DNA of 64,000 nt, from positions 682,001 to 746,000 of the forward strand of contig NZ_JAAFZH010000001.1 of assembly GCF_010435915.1 (NCBI RefSeq), given 5' to 3'. Made by a program: the position numbers and the translations under genes. Below, piece after piece: positions 26,988 to 35,837 of this stretch. The notes below the pieces were generated by a model that was not told the origin of the DNA, searched no databases, and worked only from the letters and a program-made list of their open reading frames with translations. Positions within the stretch are counted from its first letter, which is position 1. Every line of letters begins with the position of its first letter. This DNA is from Spirosoma terrae (GTDB lineage Bacteria > Bacteroidota > Bacteroidia > Cytophagales > Spirosomataceae).

Positions 26988-29091
26988 GCAGGACATTATT
27001 CAGCGGGCCAACCATGTTTACTACGTAGTGATTCTGTTGGCGCTGGGCGTTATTTTTCGGCTGGTCTATGTCCAGTATTTTCAGAAATCAAAAAGTGGGA
27101 AATTCTGGCGGGAGCGAGTTGCGGCAACTGTTATTCAGCGAGATACGATCCGGGCTCAGCGGGGGAATATTTACGCGGTTGATGGAAGTTTGCTAGCTAC
27201 GTCGCTACCTACCTACGTTGTTGGTCTCGACCCAACCGTGGCCAAACAGGAGTATTTTAACAACAAGAAAGATTCATTGGGCTTGCTACTATCCCGAATC
27301 TTTGGCGATCGGTCGGCCAGGGATTATACTGATATGGTAACCGACGCGCGGTCACATAAACGACGCTACGTTCCCCTAAACCGACGGCGTGTTACGTTTG
27401 AAGAACGGCAGATGATGCGTAAGTGGCCATTCTTCAGGTCGACGGCAAAAGTGGCGGCTCGGGGTGGGGTACTCCGACCTTATTATGAGCGATATCATCC
27501 ATTTGATCAAATGGCCGAACGGACAATTGGCAATCTTGATGTCAGAACGGGGCGGGGATTGATGGGATTAGAAGCCAGTTTTCAACCAGCTTTGGCGGGT
27601 AAAAATGCTGTCGGGCTGGTTGAAGTCTTATCGGGTGGCGTTCGGAAACCGGTTGAAGATGGGCCCGATATGAAGCCTGAGAAAGGTATGGACCTGTACA
27701 CGACCATTGACGTAAACTATCAGGACATGGCCGAAACGGCGCTACGTTCGGCGCTTGAAAAATACAATGCGGCCAAAGGGTGTGTGATTGTGATGGAAGT
27801 GGCTACGGGCGAAATCAGAGCCATTGCCAATCTGACTCGCCAGGGCGATCATTACGTAGAGAATTTTAACCACGCACTGGCTGGCCGAACAGATCCCGGA
27901 TCTACGTTCAAACTGGCAACCATGATGGCTTTACTGGAAGAAAAAGCCATTTCGCTTGAACAGCCAGTGGCTACCGGGGGCGGGTCTACTACGTATCATA
28001 ATTTGGTTATTAGTGATGCCAAACGAGGAGGATCGGGTACCATTACAGCCAGACAAGTTTTTGAAAAATCATCGAACGTTGGCACCCACCTGCTGATGAG
28101 AAGCTATTTCTACAGCCGGGCCGATAAATATTGTTCGTACCTACAACGATTTCATCTGACTAAGCCAACAGGAATTCATATGAAGGGGGAAGCTATTCCG
28201 GTTGTTCGGAACCCAGATATGAAAGGTTGGAGTAAGATTTCGTTAACATCCATGAGCTACGGGTACGAAATGCAGATAACGCCCTTGCAAATGCTGGCTT
28301 TTTATAATGCAGTGGCTAATAACGGGCGCTGGGTTCGTCCCATGCTTGTCAAACAAATTAAGCTTGATGAGCAGGTAGTGGAAGATAACCAGCCATACGT
28401 ATTACCGGAGCCAATTTGTTCTCCTCAGACGGCCCGAAAAGCGCAGGAGCTGCTTCGTGGCGTTGTTACGCGTGGAACGGCCCGCCATATCAATAACCCT
28501 AATTATGCTATTGCCGGTAAAACCGGTACAGCCCAGAAAATCATTAATGGCAAGTATCAGGTCGGTAAATATTATACGTCGTTCATTGGTTATTTCCCTG
28601 CCGATAAACCGAAGTATAGTATGATAACTGTTGTGGATACGCCACAGGGAGATAATATTGATTTGCTCTATGCCGGCTCCGTAGCAGCCCCGGTTTTCAA
28701 AGAGGTCGCAGATCGGATTGTTGCCTACGATTATCGAATGCATGCCCCACTACGGGGTCATTCATCGGGTCCGCGCTCAACAACAGGGCTATTGGCGGGT
28801 TATGCCGATGATTTACACACTATCAGTTCTACGCTGAATATACGTAACGAACCTGCTGGCGAAGGCTGGGTTGAAACCACTGCTTCGGGGCGATGGCGAT
28901 CGCGCCCGACGCGTTCGGGGCGCGTGCCCGATGTACGGGGTTTGTCGCTGCGTGATGCGGTTTACCTGTTAGAGAATAAGGGACTGCGGGTCGTAATTGA
29001 AGGTCGTGGAAAAGTTAAAGAGCAGTCTATTGATCCAGGGACTGGGACAGATGGACTGAGTTCAAAAACGATTACGATAAAGATGGGCTAG
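26977..29091 (+). CDS. ftsI: Division-specific penicillin-binding protein (FtsI/PBP3) with PASTA domain
   Basis: 704 residues. One membrane helix (about 15-32), a PBP dimerisation domain (about 50-230) and a transpeptidase domain with the catalytic Ser309-x-x-Lys312 (STFK), SSN (365-367) and KTGTA (around 515). The C-terminus (about 630-704, VPDVRGLSLRDAVYLLENKGL) is a PASTA domain. It cross-links septal peptidoglycan together with FtsW. It overlaps ftsL by 11 bases, indicating coupled translation. The PASTA domain is common in the Bacteroidota homologue. Confidence 0.93.
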   Translation: MNIKQDIIQRANHVYYVVILLALGVIFRLVYVQYFQKSKSGKFWRERVAATVIQRDTIRAQRGNIYAVDGSLLATSLPTYVVGLDPTVAKQEYFNNKKDSLGLLLSRIFGDRSARDYTDMVTDARSHKRRYVPLNRRRVTFEERQMMRKWPFFRSTAKVAARGGVLRPYYERYHPFDQMAERTIGNLDVRTGRGLMGLEASFQPALAGKNAVGLVEVLSGGVRKPVEDGPDMKPEKGMDLYTTIDVNYQDMAETALRSALEKYNAAKGCVIVMEVATGEIRAIANLTRQGDHYVENFNHALAGRTDPGSTFKLATMMALLEEKAISLEQPVATGGGSTTYHNLVISDAKRGGSGTITARQVFEKSSNVGTHLLMRSYFYSRADKYCSYLQRFHLTKPTGIHMKGEAIPVVRNPDMKGWSKISLTSMSYGYEMQITPLQMLAFYNAVANNGRWVRPMLVKQIKLDEQVVEDNQPYVLPEPICSPQTARKAQELLRGVVTRGTARHINNPNYAIAGKTGTAQKIINGKYQVGKYYTSFIGYFPADKPKYSMITVVDTPQGDNIDLLYAGSVAAPVFKEVADRIVAYDYRMHAPLRGHSSGPRSTTGLLAGYADDLHTISSTLNIRNEPAGEGWVETTASGRWRSRPTRSGRVPDVRGLSLRDAVYLLENKGLRVVIEGRGKVKEQSIDPGTGTDGLSSKTITIKMG

Positions 29092-29125
29092 CAACAGCCA
29101 GAGCAACAATAAGAAAATTAGGTAG

Positions 29126-29178
29126 AACGAGCCTCAATCTGTTTTTTTGCAGTCGAAAAACGGGTATGAGGCTCGTTC
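29126..29178 (+). promoter_or_regulatory. Inverted repeat in the ftsI-murE spacer
   Basis: GAACGAGCCTCA (29126-29137) and its exact complement (29167-29178) flank a 29-base loop with a run of seven T's. The right arm ends 7 bases before the murE ATG at 29186. It may be an attenuator or a translation-modulating hairpin; the alternative TTG start of murE at 29147 would fall in its loop. Confidence 0.5.
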
Positions 29179-29185
29179 ATTTAGT

Positions 29186-30649
29186 ATGCAGCTAAAAGAT
29201 CTTCTTTATAAAATTCCTCTGCTGGCAACGTCGGGCAGTATGGAAACCGACATTACCAACGTAACGATGGATTCCAGAAAAGCTGGGGTTGGTAGTTTAT
29301 TTATCGCTGTGCGGGGTACCGTTACCGACGGTCACAGTTTTATTGAAACCGCCATTTTACAGGGTGCTGCTGCTATTGTATGCGAAGAACTCCCTGCTGA
29401 ACTGCATAAGGCAGTTGCTTACGTGCGTGTTCAGGACTCGGCAAAAACGATGGGCTTAGTGGCTGCCAATTTCTACCAGCAGCCATCCCAGAAGTTGAAG
29501 CTGGTTGGCGTAACGGGCACTAACGGCAAAACATCAGTTGCTACGTTACTTTTCCGGTTGTTCCGAGGGTTAGGTTATCGATGCGGTCTGTTATCAACGG
29601 TTCAGAATCAGATAGATGATCAGGTTATTCCGGCTACACACACAACGCCGGATGTTATTACGATCAATCAGTTGTTGACTCAAATGCTGGAAAATGGCTG
29701 CACGCATGTGTTTATGGAAGTAAGCTCACACGCGGTTGTGCAGGAACGTATTGCGGGCTTAACGTTTGCGGGAGGGATTTTTACCAATATAACCCATGAT
29801 CATCTTGACTTTCACAAGACGTTCGACAATTATATCCGAGCTAAAAAAGGGTTTTTTGACCAACTGCCTGCAACGGCTTTTGCCTTAACCAACGTAGACG
29901 ATAAGCGCGGTTTGGTAATGCTCCAGAACACAGCCGCCCGAAAGGAAACCTATTCTCTGCAAACGCTGGCAACGTTTAAGGGGAAAATTCTGGCCGATAG
30001 TTTATTCGGTTTGAATATGCTGGTCGATGATAAGGAAGTATGGTTTAAGCTGATCGGTCAGTTTAATGCCTACAATCTGCTGAGTGTCTATGGTGCTGCT
30101 GTGTTGCTAGGCGAAGATCCAGCCGACGTATTGATGCTCCTGTCTGGAATAACACCACCACCTGGCCGATTTGAGCAGGTGGTTTCTGAGGATAAAATTG
30201 TTGGTATTGTCGATTACGCACATACGCCCGATGCGTTGCAAAATGTATTGGAAACGATCAATGGGTTGCGCCAGGCCGATGAGCAGATCATCACCATTGT
30301 TGGCTGTGGTGGTAATCGGGACGCTGCCAAACGACCTATCATGGCCGACATTGCCTGTCGGTTTAGCAACCGGGTTATTCTAACCTCAGATAATCCACGT
30401 AACGAAGATCCAATGGCCATCCTGGAACAGATGCAGGCTGGCGTGTCGCCAATCGACTACAAGAAGACCGTAACGATTGAAGACCGGCACGAAGCTATCG
30501 AGCGGGCGGTATCGATGGCGCGCCCGCACGATATTATTTTAGTGGCCGGTAAGGGTCACGAAACCTATCAGGAAATCAAGGGGGTTAAATACGATTTTGA
30601 TGACCGTGCCGTACTACGTAACGCTTTTGCGGAACGCGGAAATCAGTAA
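29186..30649 (+). CDS. murE: UDP-N-acetylmuramoyl-tripeptide synthetase (MurE)
   Basis: 487 residues from the ATG at 29186; a TTG 13 codons earlier keeps the frame open but is less likely. The Mur-ligase P-loop GVTGTNGKTS, the HTTPD and MEVSSHA motifs, and NITHDHLDFH are all present. MurE adds the third stem-peptide amino acid to UDP-MurNAc-dipeptide with ATP in the cytoplasm. The acceptor-site motif DNPRNEDP matches the DNPR signature associated with meso-diaminopimelate-specific enzymes, so DAP is the likely substrate, as usual in Gram-negatives. Part of the dcw cluster. Confidence 0.95.
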   Translation: MQLKDLLYKIPLLATSGSMETDITNVTMDSRKAGVGSLFIAVRGTVTDGHSFIETAILQGAAAIVCEELPAELHKAVAYVRVQDSAKTMGLVAANFYQQPSQKLKLVGVTGTNGKTSVATLLFRLFRGLGYRCGLLSTVQNQIDDQVIPATHTTPDVITINQLLTQMLENGCTHVFMEVSSHAVVQERIAGLTFAGGIFTNITHDHLDFHKTFDNYIRAKKGFFDQLPATAFALTNVDDKRGLVMLQNTAARKETYSLQTLATFKGKILADSLFGLNMLVDDKEVWFKLIGQFNAYNLLSVYGAAVLLGEDPADVLMLLSGITPPPGRFEQVVSEDKIVGIVDYAHTPDALQNVLETINGLRQADEQIITIVGCGGNRDAAKRPIMADIACRFSNRVILTSDNPRNEDPMAILEQMQAGVSPIDYKKTVTIEDRHEAIERAVSMARPHDIILVAGKGHETYQEIKGVKYDFDDRAVLRNAFAERGNQ

Positions 30650-30681
30650 CTTTGACACAATGTACACTCGTGAATGAAAGA

Positions 30682-30750
30682 ATGATTGAACGATTGAGTA
30701 TAAAGTACGGTAGCTCGGTCAATCAGTCAATCACTCAGCCATTCAATCAT
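30682..30750 (+). promoter_or_regulatory. Imperfect inverted repeat in the murE-mraY spacer
   Basis: ATGATTGAACGATTGAGT (30682-30699) pairs with ACTCAGCCATTCAATCAT (30733-30750) at 15 of 18 positions, around a 33-base loop rich in short TCAATCA copies. The right arm ends 8 bases before the mraY ATG. A perfect -7 element TAACTTTG (30647-30654) overlaps the murE stop codon and could serve mraY, although the nearest TTG is only 17 bases upstream of it. Confidence 0.45.
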
Positions 30751-30758
30751 GCTCCCAT

Positions 30759-31967
30759 ATGCTCTATTACCTATTTCATTTTCTTGACGAACGCTACAAC
30801 TTTCCCGGAGCCGGGGTTTTTCAATATATCTCGTTCCGTGCCCTGGGCGCGGTAATTACCTCACTACTCATTGCCGCTGTTTTTGGCCGGCGTATTATTG
30901 ACGGTCTTCGTACTCTGCAAATTGGTGAATCGATTCGGGATCTTGGTCTGGAAGGGCAGATGCAGAAGCGTGGGACGCCAACCATGGGCGGTTTTATTAT
31001 TCTGGCATCGCTACTGATTCCGGCATTGCTCTTTGCTAAACTGTCGAATGTTTACATCGTGCTAGCCCTTGTTTCAACCGTATGGACGGGATTGATTGGG
31101 TTTCTGGACGATTATATCAAAGTTTTCAAGAAGAATAAAGAAGGGCTACACGGGAAATTTAAAGTAGTTGGGCAGGTTGGTTTAGGCTTAATTGTAGGCC
31201 TAACACTCTACTTTAACGAGTACGTCAAAATACGTAAATATGCTCCCCGGCGACTTGCTACGTCCGACGTACCGGATGTGTATGTGGATATTAAATCAAC
31301 GCTGACAACGGTTCCTTTCGTTAAAAATATTGATTTCGATTACAGTTCATTGCTGTTTGGACTTTTGCCGGACAGCTATACCTGGATCGTCTACGTATTG
31401 GTCTGTATTTTTGTTGTTACGTTCATTTCTAACGGTGCAAATATTACCGACGGTATTGACGGTCTGGCAGCAGGAACATCCGTTGTTATAGGGATAACGC
31501 TGGCTATATTGGCTTGGCTATCAAGTAATAAGATCGCTTCGCAGTACCTGACTATCATGTATATCCCTAACTCTGGCGAGTTGGTAATTTTTTGTGCCGC
31601 CTTTGTTGGTGCTTGTGTCGGCTTTCTGTGGTACAATTCCTACCCTGCTCAGGTTTTTATGGGTGATACTGGTAGTTTGATGTTGGGGGGAGTTATTGCT
31701 GTATTGTTTTTAGCGATTCGAAAGGAATTTATGATTCCGCTTGTTTGCGGGATTTTTCTGGCCGAAAACCTGTCTGTGATTATTCAGGTAGGCTATTTTA
31801 AGTACACCAAGCGTAAATACGGAGAGGGGCGACGAGTGTTCCTGATGTCGCCTTTACACCACCATTTCCAGAAAAAAGGCTATCACGAGGCTAAAATTGT
31901 AACCCGCATGTGGATTGTCGGTATAATTCTGGCGGTGTTGGCATTAGCTACGCTGAAGCTACGTTAA
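30759..31967 (+). CDS. mraY: Phospho-N-acetylmuramoyl-pentapeptide transferase (MraY)
   Basis: 402 residues with about ten membrane helices. Signature motifs are present: GTPTMGG, the LDDYIKV aspartates, [22 protein letters not shown], and the terminal histidine-rich SPLHHHF loop. MraY transfers phospho-MurNAc-pentapeptide to undecaprenyl phosphate, forming lipid I at the inner membrane. It is longer than E. coli MraY (360) owing to a loop around residues 160-205, as is common in Bacteroidota. Last gene of the first dcw segment; a hairpin follows. Confidence 0.96.
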   Translation: MLYYLFHFLDERYNFPGAGVFQYISFRALGAVITSLLIAAVFGRRIIDGLRTLQIGESIRDLGLEGQMQKRGTPTMGGFIILASLLIPALLFAKLSNVYIVLALVSTVWTGLIGFLDDYIKVFKKNKEGLHGKFKVVGQVGLGLIVGLTLYFNEYVKIRKYAPRRLATSDVPDVYVDIKSTLTTVPFVKNIDFDYSSLLFGLLPDSYTWIVYVLVCIFVVTFISNGANITDGIDGLAAGTSVVIGITLAILAWLSSNKIASQYLTIMYIPNSGELVIFCAAFVGACVGFLWYNSYPAQVFMGDTGSLMLGGVIAVLFLAIRKEFMIPLVCGIFLAENLSVIIQVGYFKYTKRKYGEGRRVFLMSPLHHHFQKKGYHEAKIVTRMWIVGIILAVLALATLKLR

Positions 31968-31988
31968 TAAGGAAAACTTGGCAGGTCC

Positions 31989-32019
31989 TTGTTTTTCAGC
32001 ACAATAACTTCTATATTTG
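31989..32019 (+). promoter_or_regulatory. Consensus Bacteroidota promoter for rplM-rpsI
   Basis: TTG (31989-31991), 20 bases, then TATATTTG (32012-32019). It lies only 22 bases after the mraY stop. The last base of the -7 element is the first base of the hairpin at 32019-32044, so promoter and hairpin are tightly interlocked. Confidence 0.78.
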
Positions 32020-32050
32020 CACTCCCGTTTTGAAGCGGGAGTGCTTTTTT
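32019..32050 (+). terminator. Hairpin with T-tract after mraY / at the start of the L13 leader
   Basis: GCACTCCCG (32019-32027) and CGGGAGTGC (32036-32044) form a 9-base-pair stem with an 8-base loop, followed by six T's. It can terminate transcription from mraY. It also overlaps the likely start site of the rplM transcript, so part of it may be in the L13 leader. L13 leader RNAs have been described in Bacteroidia; I cannot tell from sight whether this belongs to them. Confidence 0.7.
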
Positions 32051-32092
32051 GTAAGCAAATCATTAGAAATCAATTAATTAGTCTCCATAACA

Positions 32093-32536
32093 GTGAATAC
32101 GCTCAGTTACAAAACCATCTCTGCCAACAAAGAAACGGTGCAGAAGGATTGGATTGTGGTTGACGCTCAGGGCGAAGTGCTTGGTCGGCTGGCCAGCCAA
32201 ATCGCACGTCTGATTCGCGGCAAACACAAAACCAATTTTACACCACATGTTGACTGCGGAGATAACGTGATCGTGATCAACGCCGATAAGGTGCGCCTTA
32301 CCGGTTCAAAGTTGACCGACAAAGTTTATGTCCGCCACACAGGTTATCCTGGTGGTCAACGGTTCGCAACGCCCCGGCTACTGCTTGAAAAGCACCCCGA
32401 GCGCATCATCGAACACGCCGTAAAAGGCATGTTGCCAAAAAATCGGCTTGGTCGTCGGTTGTATACCAACCTATACGTTTATGCTGGTGATCAACATCCG
32501 CACGAGGCTCAGCAACCTAAAGCAGTTAAATTCTAA
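32093..32536 (+). CDS. rplM: 50S ribosomal protein L13
   Basis: 147 residues with a GTG start at 32093. The N-terminus [20 protein letters not shown] is the standard Bacteroidota L13 opening, which supports GTG over any downstream ATG. Conserved blocks [27 protein letters not shown] and [11 protein letters not shown] are present. L13 is an early-assembly large-subunit protein. It is followed after 5 bases by rpsI, the universal L13-S9 pair. Confidence 0.97.
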   Translation: MNTLSYKTISANKETVQKDWIVVDAQGEVLGRLASQIARLIRGKHKTNFTPHVDCGDNVIVINADKVRLTGSKLTDKVYVRHTGYPGGQRFATPRLLLEKHPERIIEHAVKGMLPKNRLGRRLYTNLYVYAGDQHPHEAQQPKAVKF

Positions 32537-32541
32537 GCATA

Positions 32542-32928
32542 ATGGATCGTATTAATACCATTGGTCGCCGTAAAACTGCCATTTCCCGCGTTTATTTGTC
32601 GGCGGGCAGCGGGGCCATCTCGGTAAACGGAAAAGATTACAAACAATATTTTCCGACCGAAGTACTGCAAATCATTCTGAACCAGCCTTTTTCTACTATT
32701 AATGGAGTTGGCGGTTACGACGTGAAAGTGAACGTTCGTGGTGGGGGTGTAGCCGGTCAGGCAGAAGCAACTCGCATGGCTATCGCCCGTGCGCTAGTTG
32801 AACTGAACGCTGAGTTCCGTTCTCCACTTAAAAAAGAAGGTTTCCTAACACGGGATTCACGTATGGTTGAACGGAAGAAGCCAGGTCGGAAAAAAGCCCG
32901 TCGTCGCTTCCAGTTCTCGAAACGTTAA
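32542..32928 (+). CDS. rpsI: 30S ribosomal protein S9
   Basis: 128 residues, complete. It opens TIGRRKTAISRVYL, has the central VRGGGVAGQAEATRMAIARAL motif and ends with the conserved basic tail KKARRRFQFSKR, whose terminal Lys-Arg reaches the ribosomal P site. Cotranscribed with rplM. The spacer after it (32929-33092) contains two adjacent copies of TTTTGTTTATCG and no obvious terminator, so readthrough into rpsB is possible. Confidence 0.97.
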   Translation: MDRINTIGRRKTAISRVYLSAGSGAISVNGKDYKQYFPTEVLQIILNQPFSTINGVGGYDVKVNVRGGGVAGQAEATRMAIARALVELNAEFRSPLKKEGFLTRDSRMVERKKPGRKKARRRFQFSKR

Positions 32929-33092
32929 TTTTGTTTATCGTTTTTGTTTATCGTTCTGGCGCTAGAGGTATTCATTAGCAGGCACAATCAATAAACCAAA
33001 AGCTTTAGACCAATAAAACTTGTCCAGACTGCCCTTAGATGATGCCGACGGGTGGTGCTGCGTACTACTAAAAAACATTTTTCATAACGGAA

Positions 33093-33923
33093 ATGGCACA
33101 AATCGAATATAAAGACCTCCTTGACGCTGGTGTACACTTCGGTCACCTAACGCGCAAGTGGGACCCTCGGATGGCTCCGTATATCTTCATGGAGAAGAAC
33201 GGTATCCACATTATTGACCTCAACAAGACGTTAGCTGCTCTGGATGAAGCGTGCAATGCTATTAAAGGTATTGTTCGTTCGGGCCGGAAAGTGATGTTTG
33301 TAGCAACGAAAAAGCAAGCGCAGGAGATCGTTTCGGAAGAAGCGCGTCGTCTGAAAATGCCATTCGTAACCGATCGCTGGCAGGGCGGTATGTTAACGAA
33401 CTTTGCTACGATCCGTAAGTCACTGAAAAAAATGCAAACGCTGGACAAGATGCTGAAAGATGAGGAGACCATCAAAAGCATCGCCAAACGTGAGCGTTTA
33501 ACCCGGTCACGCGAGAAAGAAAAGCTGGAGCGCGTATTGGGCGGTATTGCCGACCTAACCCGCTTGCCTGCAGCTCTTTTCGTTGTTGACGTAAAACGTG
33601 AGCACATTGCAGTTGCTGAAGCACATCGTTTAGGTATTCCTGTATTTGCTATGTGTGATACGAACTCAAACCCAGACGAGGTTGATTTCGCTATCCCAGC
33701 TAACGACGATGCTTACAAATCTATTTCTCTAATTACGCTTGCTATCGGTAAGGCTATTGAAGAAGGCCTGATGGAGCGTAAACAGGATAAAGATGATCAG
33801 CGCGTTCAGGAAGAAGAGGAAGCTAAACGCAATCAGGATCTGGCTCAGGCTAGTGCTGAAGGCGAAGACGCGCCCGAAGCGGCTTCTCCAGCTGCTGTTG
33901 CTGAAGACGAGCAGGAAGCATAA
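33093..33923 (+). CDS. rpsB: 30S ribosomal protein S2
   Basis: 276 residues. Typical S2 blocks: [55 protein letters not shown] and [21 protein letters not shown]. The last 40 or so residues are a highly acidic Glu/Ala-rich extension ([26 protein letters not shown] is split here by reading only parts) common in Bacteroidota S2. S2 joins the small subunit late, near the mRNA exit. It precedes tsf, the conserved pair, across a structured 219-base spacer. Confidence 0.97.
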   Translation: MAQIEYKDLLDAGVHFGHLTRKWDPRMAPYIFMEKNGIHIIDLNKTLAALDEACNAIKGIVRSGRKVMFVATKKQAQEIVSEEARRLKMPFVTDRWQGGMLTNFATIRKSLKKMQTLDKMLKDEETIKSIAKRERLTRSREKEKLERVLGGIADLTRLPAALFVVDVKREHIAVAEAHRLGIPVFAMCDTNSNPDEVDFAIPANDDAYKSISLITLAIGKAIEEGLMERKQDKDDQRVQEEEEAKRNQDLAQASAEGEDAPEAASPAAVAEDEQEA

Positions 33924-33927
33924 ATCA

Positions 33928-34018
33928 GTTTACAGTTTTTAGTTTATAGTCTTCAGTTGATTAGTTCTAGAGAAGTCTGTGTTAGCCAACTGAAAACTAT
34001 AAGCCGGAAACTGTAAAC
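33928..34018 (+). repeat. Long inverted repeat in the rpsB-tsf spacer
   Basis: Two 32-base arms (33928-33959 and 33987-34018) match at 27 of 32 positions around a 27-base loop. Several of the differences would be G-U pairs in RNA. The arms are built from the simple words CAGTTTACAGT and TTATAGT. It starts 5 bases after the rpsB stop and would form a large mRNA hairpin between the two genes. Confidence 0.6.
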
Positions 34019-34023
34019 GTAAT

Positions 34024-34054
34024 AATAGCCCGTAGCCAGCCGCTATGGGCTATT
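34024..34054 (+). promoter_or_regulatory. GC-rich hairpin in the rpsB-tsf spacer
   Basis: AATAGCCCGTAGC and GCTATGGGCTATT pair over 13 positions (one G-U) around CAGCC. No T-tract follows, so a simple terminator is unlikely. Together with the larger repeat before it, it may set the rpsB to tsf expression ratio. Confidence 0.5.
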
Positions 34055-34108
34055 CTGTAACTAACGGAGCTTGTTGTTACCAGCGTGTTAGGAACAGTCA
34101 GAACTGAA

Positions 34109-34135
34109 AACAGAAAACTTAATAACAGAAAACTT
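34109..34135 (+). repeat. Tandem 12-base direct repeat before tsf
   Basis: AACAGAAAACTT occurs at 34109-34120 and again at 34124-34135, a 15-base period, ending 7 bases before the tsf ATG. The purine-rich, A-rich leader could aid ribosome binding in an organism without strong Shine-Dalgarno use. Confidence 0.4.
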
Positions 34136-34142
34136 CACTAAG

Positions 34143-34976
34143 ATGGCAATTACCGCTGCTGACGTAAATAAGCTTCGGCAAGAGACCGGAGCCGGTATGA
34201 TGGATTGTAAAAAAGCCCTTACCGAAGCTGACGGCGATTTTGAAAAAGCAAAAGAGATTCTGCGGAAGCAGGGTCAGAAAATAGCTGACAAGCGTGCCGA
34301 TAATACAACCTCTGAAGGGGTAGTACTCGCCCACGTAAGTCAGGATGGTAAGAGCGGCAAAGTTGTTGCTCTGGCTTGCGAAACGGAACCTGTTTCTAAG
34401 GTAGCTGATTTCCAGAACCTCGCCATGGCTGTAATTAGCACAGCTGTTGCTACGAACGCTGCTGACAAAGCTTCGTTGTTAGCAACTCCTCAAGCTGATG
34501 GACGGGCCTTGCAAGATCATATCACTGATCTGATGGGTAAAATTGGTGAAAAAATCGACGTAGCGTCGTTTGAAACAGTTACCGCTGATCAGGTTGTTTC
34601 TTACATCCACTCAAATGGCAAATTGGGCGTTCTGGTAGGTCTTTCCAATACGAATGGTACAGACGTAACAGAAGTAGGGAAGGACATTGCTATGCAGATT
34701 GCTGCTATGAAGCCGATTGCCGTTGATAAAGATGGCGTTGATGCAACTGTAGTAGAGCGTGAAATCGAAATCGGTAAAGAGCAGGCTCGTCAGGAAGGAA
34801 AGCCTGAGGCAATGCTCGAAAAAATTGCTTTAGGAAAACTGAACAAGTTCTATAAAGAAAACACCTTGTTGAATCAGGAGTTTGTGAAAGATAATTCATT
34901 AACTATCGCACAATTACTTGAAAAGACAAGTAAAGGATTAACCGTATCAGCATTTAAGCGCGTTGCTATTGGATAA
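34143..34976 (+). CDS. tsf: Translation elongation factor Ts
   Basis: 277 residues. The N-terminal UBA-like domain carries KLRQETGAGMMDCKKALTEADGDFEKA, and the core has the region VALACETEPVSK. EF-Ts exchanges GDP for GTP on EF-Tu. Its length and domain order are normal for the phylum. It follows rpsB after a structured spacer and ends at a clear intrinsic terminator, closing the ribosomal block that interrupts the dcw cluster. Confidence 0.97.
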   Translation: MAITAADVNKLRQETGAGMMDCKKALTEADGDFEKAKEILRKQGQKIADKRADNTTSEGVVLAHVSQDGKSGKVVALACETEPVSKVADFQNLAMAVISTAVATNAADKASLLATPQADGRALQDHITDLMGKIGEKIDVASFETVTADQVVSYIHSNGKLGVLVGLSNTNGTDVTEVGKDIAMQIAAMKPIAVDKDGVDATVVEREIEIGKEQARQEGKPEAMLEKIALGKLNKFYKENTLLNQEFVKDNSLTIAQLLEKTSKGLTVSAFKRVAIG

Positions 34977-35001
34977 TTCCTCCCAATACTTACCGTTTAG
35001 T

Positions 35002-35030
35002 AAACCCTGGCTAAATAGCCGGGGTTTTTT
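35002..35030 (+). terminator. Rho-independent terminator of tsf
   Basis: AAACCCTGGC (35002-35011) and GCCGGGGTTT (35018-35027) form a 10-pair stem with one G-U and a 6-base loop, with T's running to 35030. Its core closely resembles the terminator after mscL at 38976. Confidence 0.88.
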
Positions 35031-35109
35031 CGTTTAAATGAAATCGATAACTAATAGTTACTCGTAAGTAAGTCCATTTGTAAGCTACCATATCTTAACA
35101 TTATCTACA

Positions 35110-35697
35110 ATGGAGTACTTTTCCGATGAAGACCTTGTGCGGTTGTATGTAAATACGCAAAGTAGTAACTATTTTGAGCTTATTTATAAGCGATATTGTC
35201 GTGAAGTTCATAGAAAGTGTCTGTTATTCACGCAGGATGAAGCACAGGCAGAAGATTTAACTCAAGATATATTTTTAAAGTTAATTAGTAGACTTAATAC
35301 GTATAAACAACAGGCCAAATTTTCTACTTGGTTATATAAAATTGTACGTAATCATTGTACAGACCACGCCCGTATAGTTCGTGTGAAGCAGGAAACAATA
35401 AATGATGATAATTGGGATCGGATAGCGTTTTCTATTTCGGATTCAGGGCCATCTGACGAAAAAGATAAAACAGAATGGCTAATTAGCCAGGCAATGATGA
35501 TTCTTAAAACTGAGGAACAGGGATTGCTACGTATGAAATATATAGATGGAGTTAGTATCAGAGAGATTGCGGATCAGTTTGCTAGTACTCCAAGCGCGGT
35601 CAAAATGCGCTTAAAACGCTCGCGCGATCGATTTCGCCAGTTATATTATGAATTATCTTTTAGTGAAGTAATCCACGTCCCTTATAGTAATAGTTAA
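35110..35697 (+). CDS. ECF RNA polymerase sigma factor (paralogue 1)
   Basis: 195 residues. Region 2 has YFELIYKRYC...AEDLTQDIFLKLISRL and FSTWLYKIVRNHCTDH; region 4 has GLLRMKYIDGVSIREIADQFASTPSAVKMRLKRSRDRFR as a helix-turn-helix. It redirects RNA polymerase to alternative promoters, usually for envelope stress. The next gene is a clear paralogue (much of region 2 identical). No anti-sigma gene is adjacent. The local sequence is more A+T rich than the flanking dcw genes. Start at the first ATG, 133 bases after tsf. Confidence 0.9.
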   Translation: MEYFSDEDLVRLYVNTQSSNYFELIYKRYCREVHRKCLLFTQDEAQAEDLTQDIFLKLISRLNTYKQQAKFSTWLYKIVRNHCTDHARIVRVKQETINDDNWDRIAFSISDSGPSDEKDKTEWLISQAMMILKTEEQGLLRMKYIDGVSIREIADQFASTPSAVKMRLKRSRDRFRQLYYELSFSEVIHVPYSNS

Positions 35698-35837
35698 GAA
35701 TCGTTATTACACGCCTGTAACTTACTTTTTTGTCTATATTGCTTCTCATCTACCGATAATTAAATCTTTTATGACTAAGTGAACGAATTACGTTACTTTA
35801 CTTGTTTCTCGGGTCTTAAAGAGTAATACCGAATCAA

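Noticed and set aside
32929..32953. Adjacent TTTTGTTTATCG copies as the start of a tandem repeat array
   Set aside because: Only two copies are present, with no flanking continuation or link to a function.
33143..33607. 154-codon antisense frame in rpsB
   Set aside because: Shadow of a highly conserved ribosomal protein gene; the Arg/Ser-rich product has no family features.
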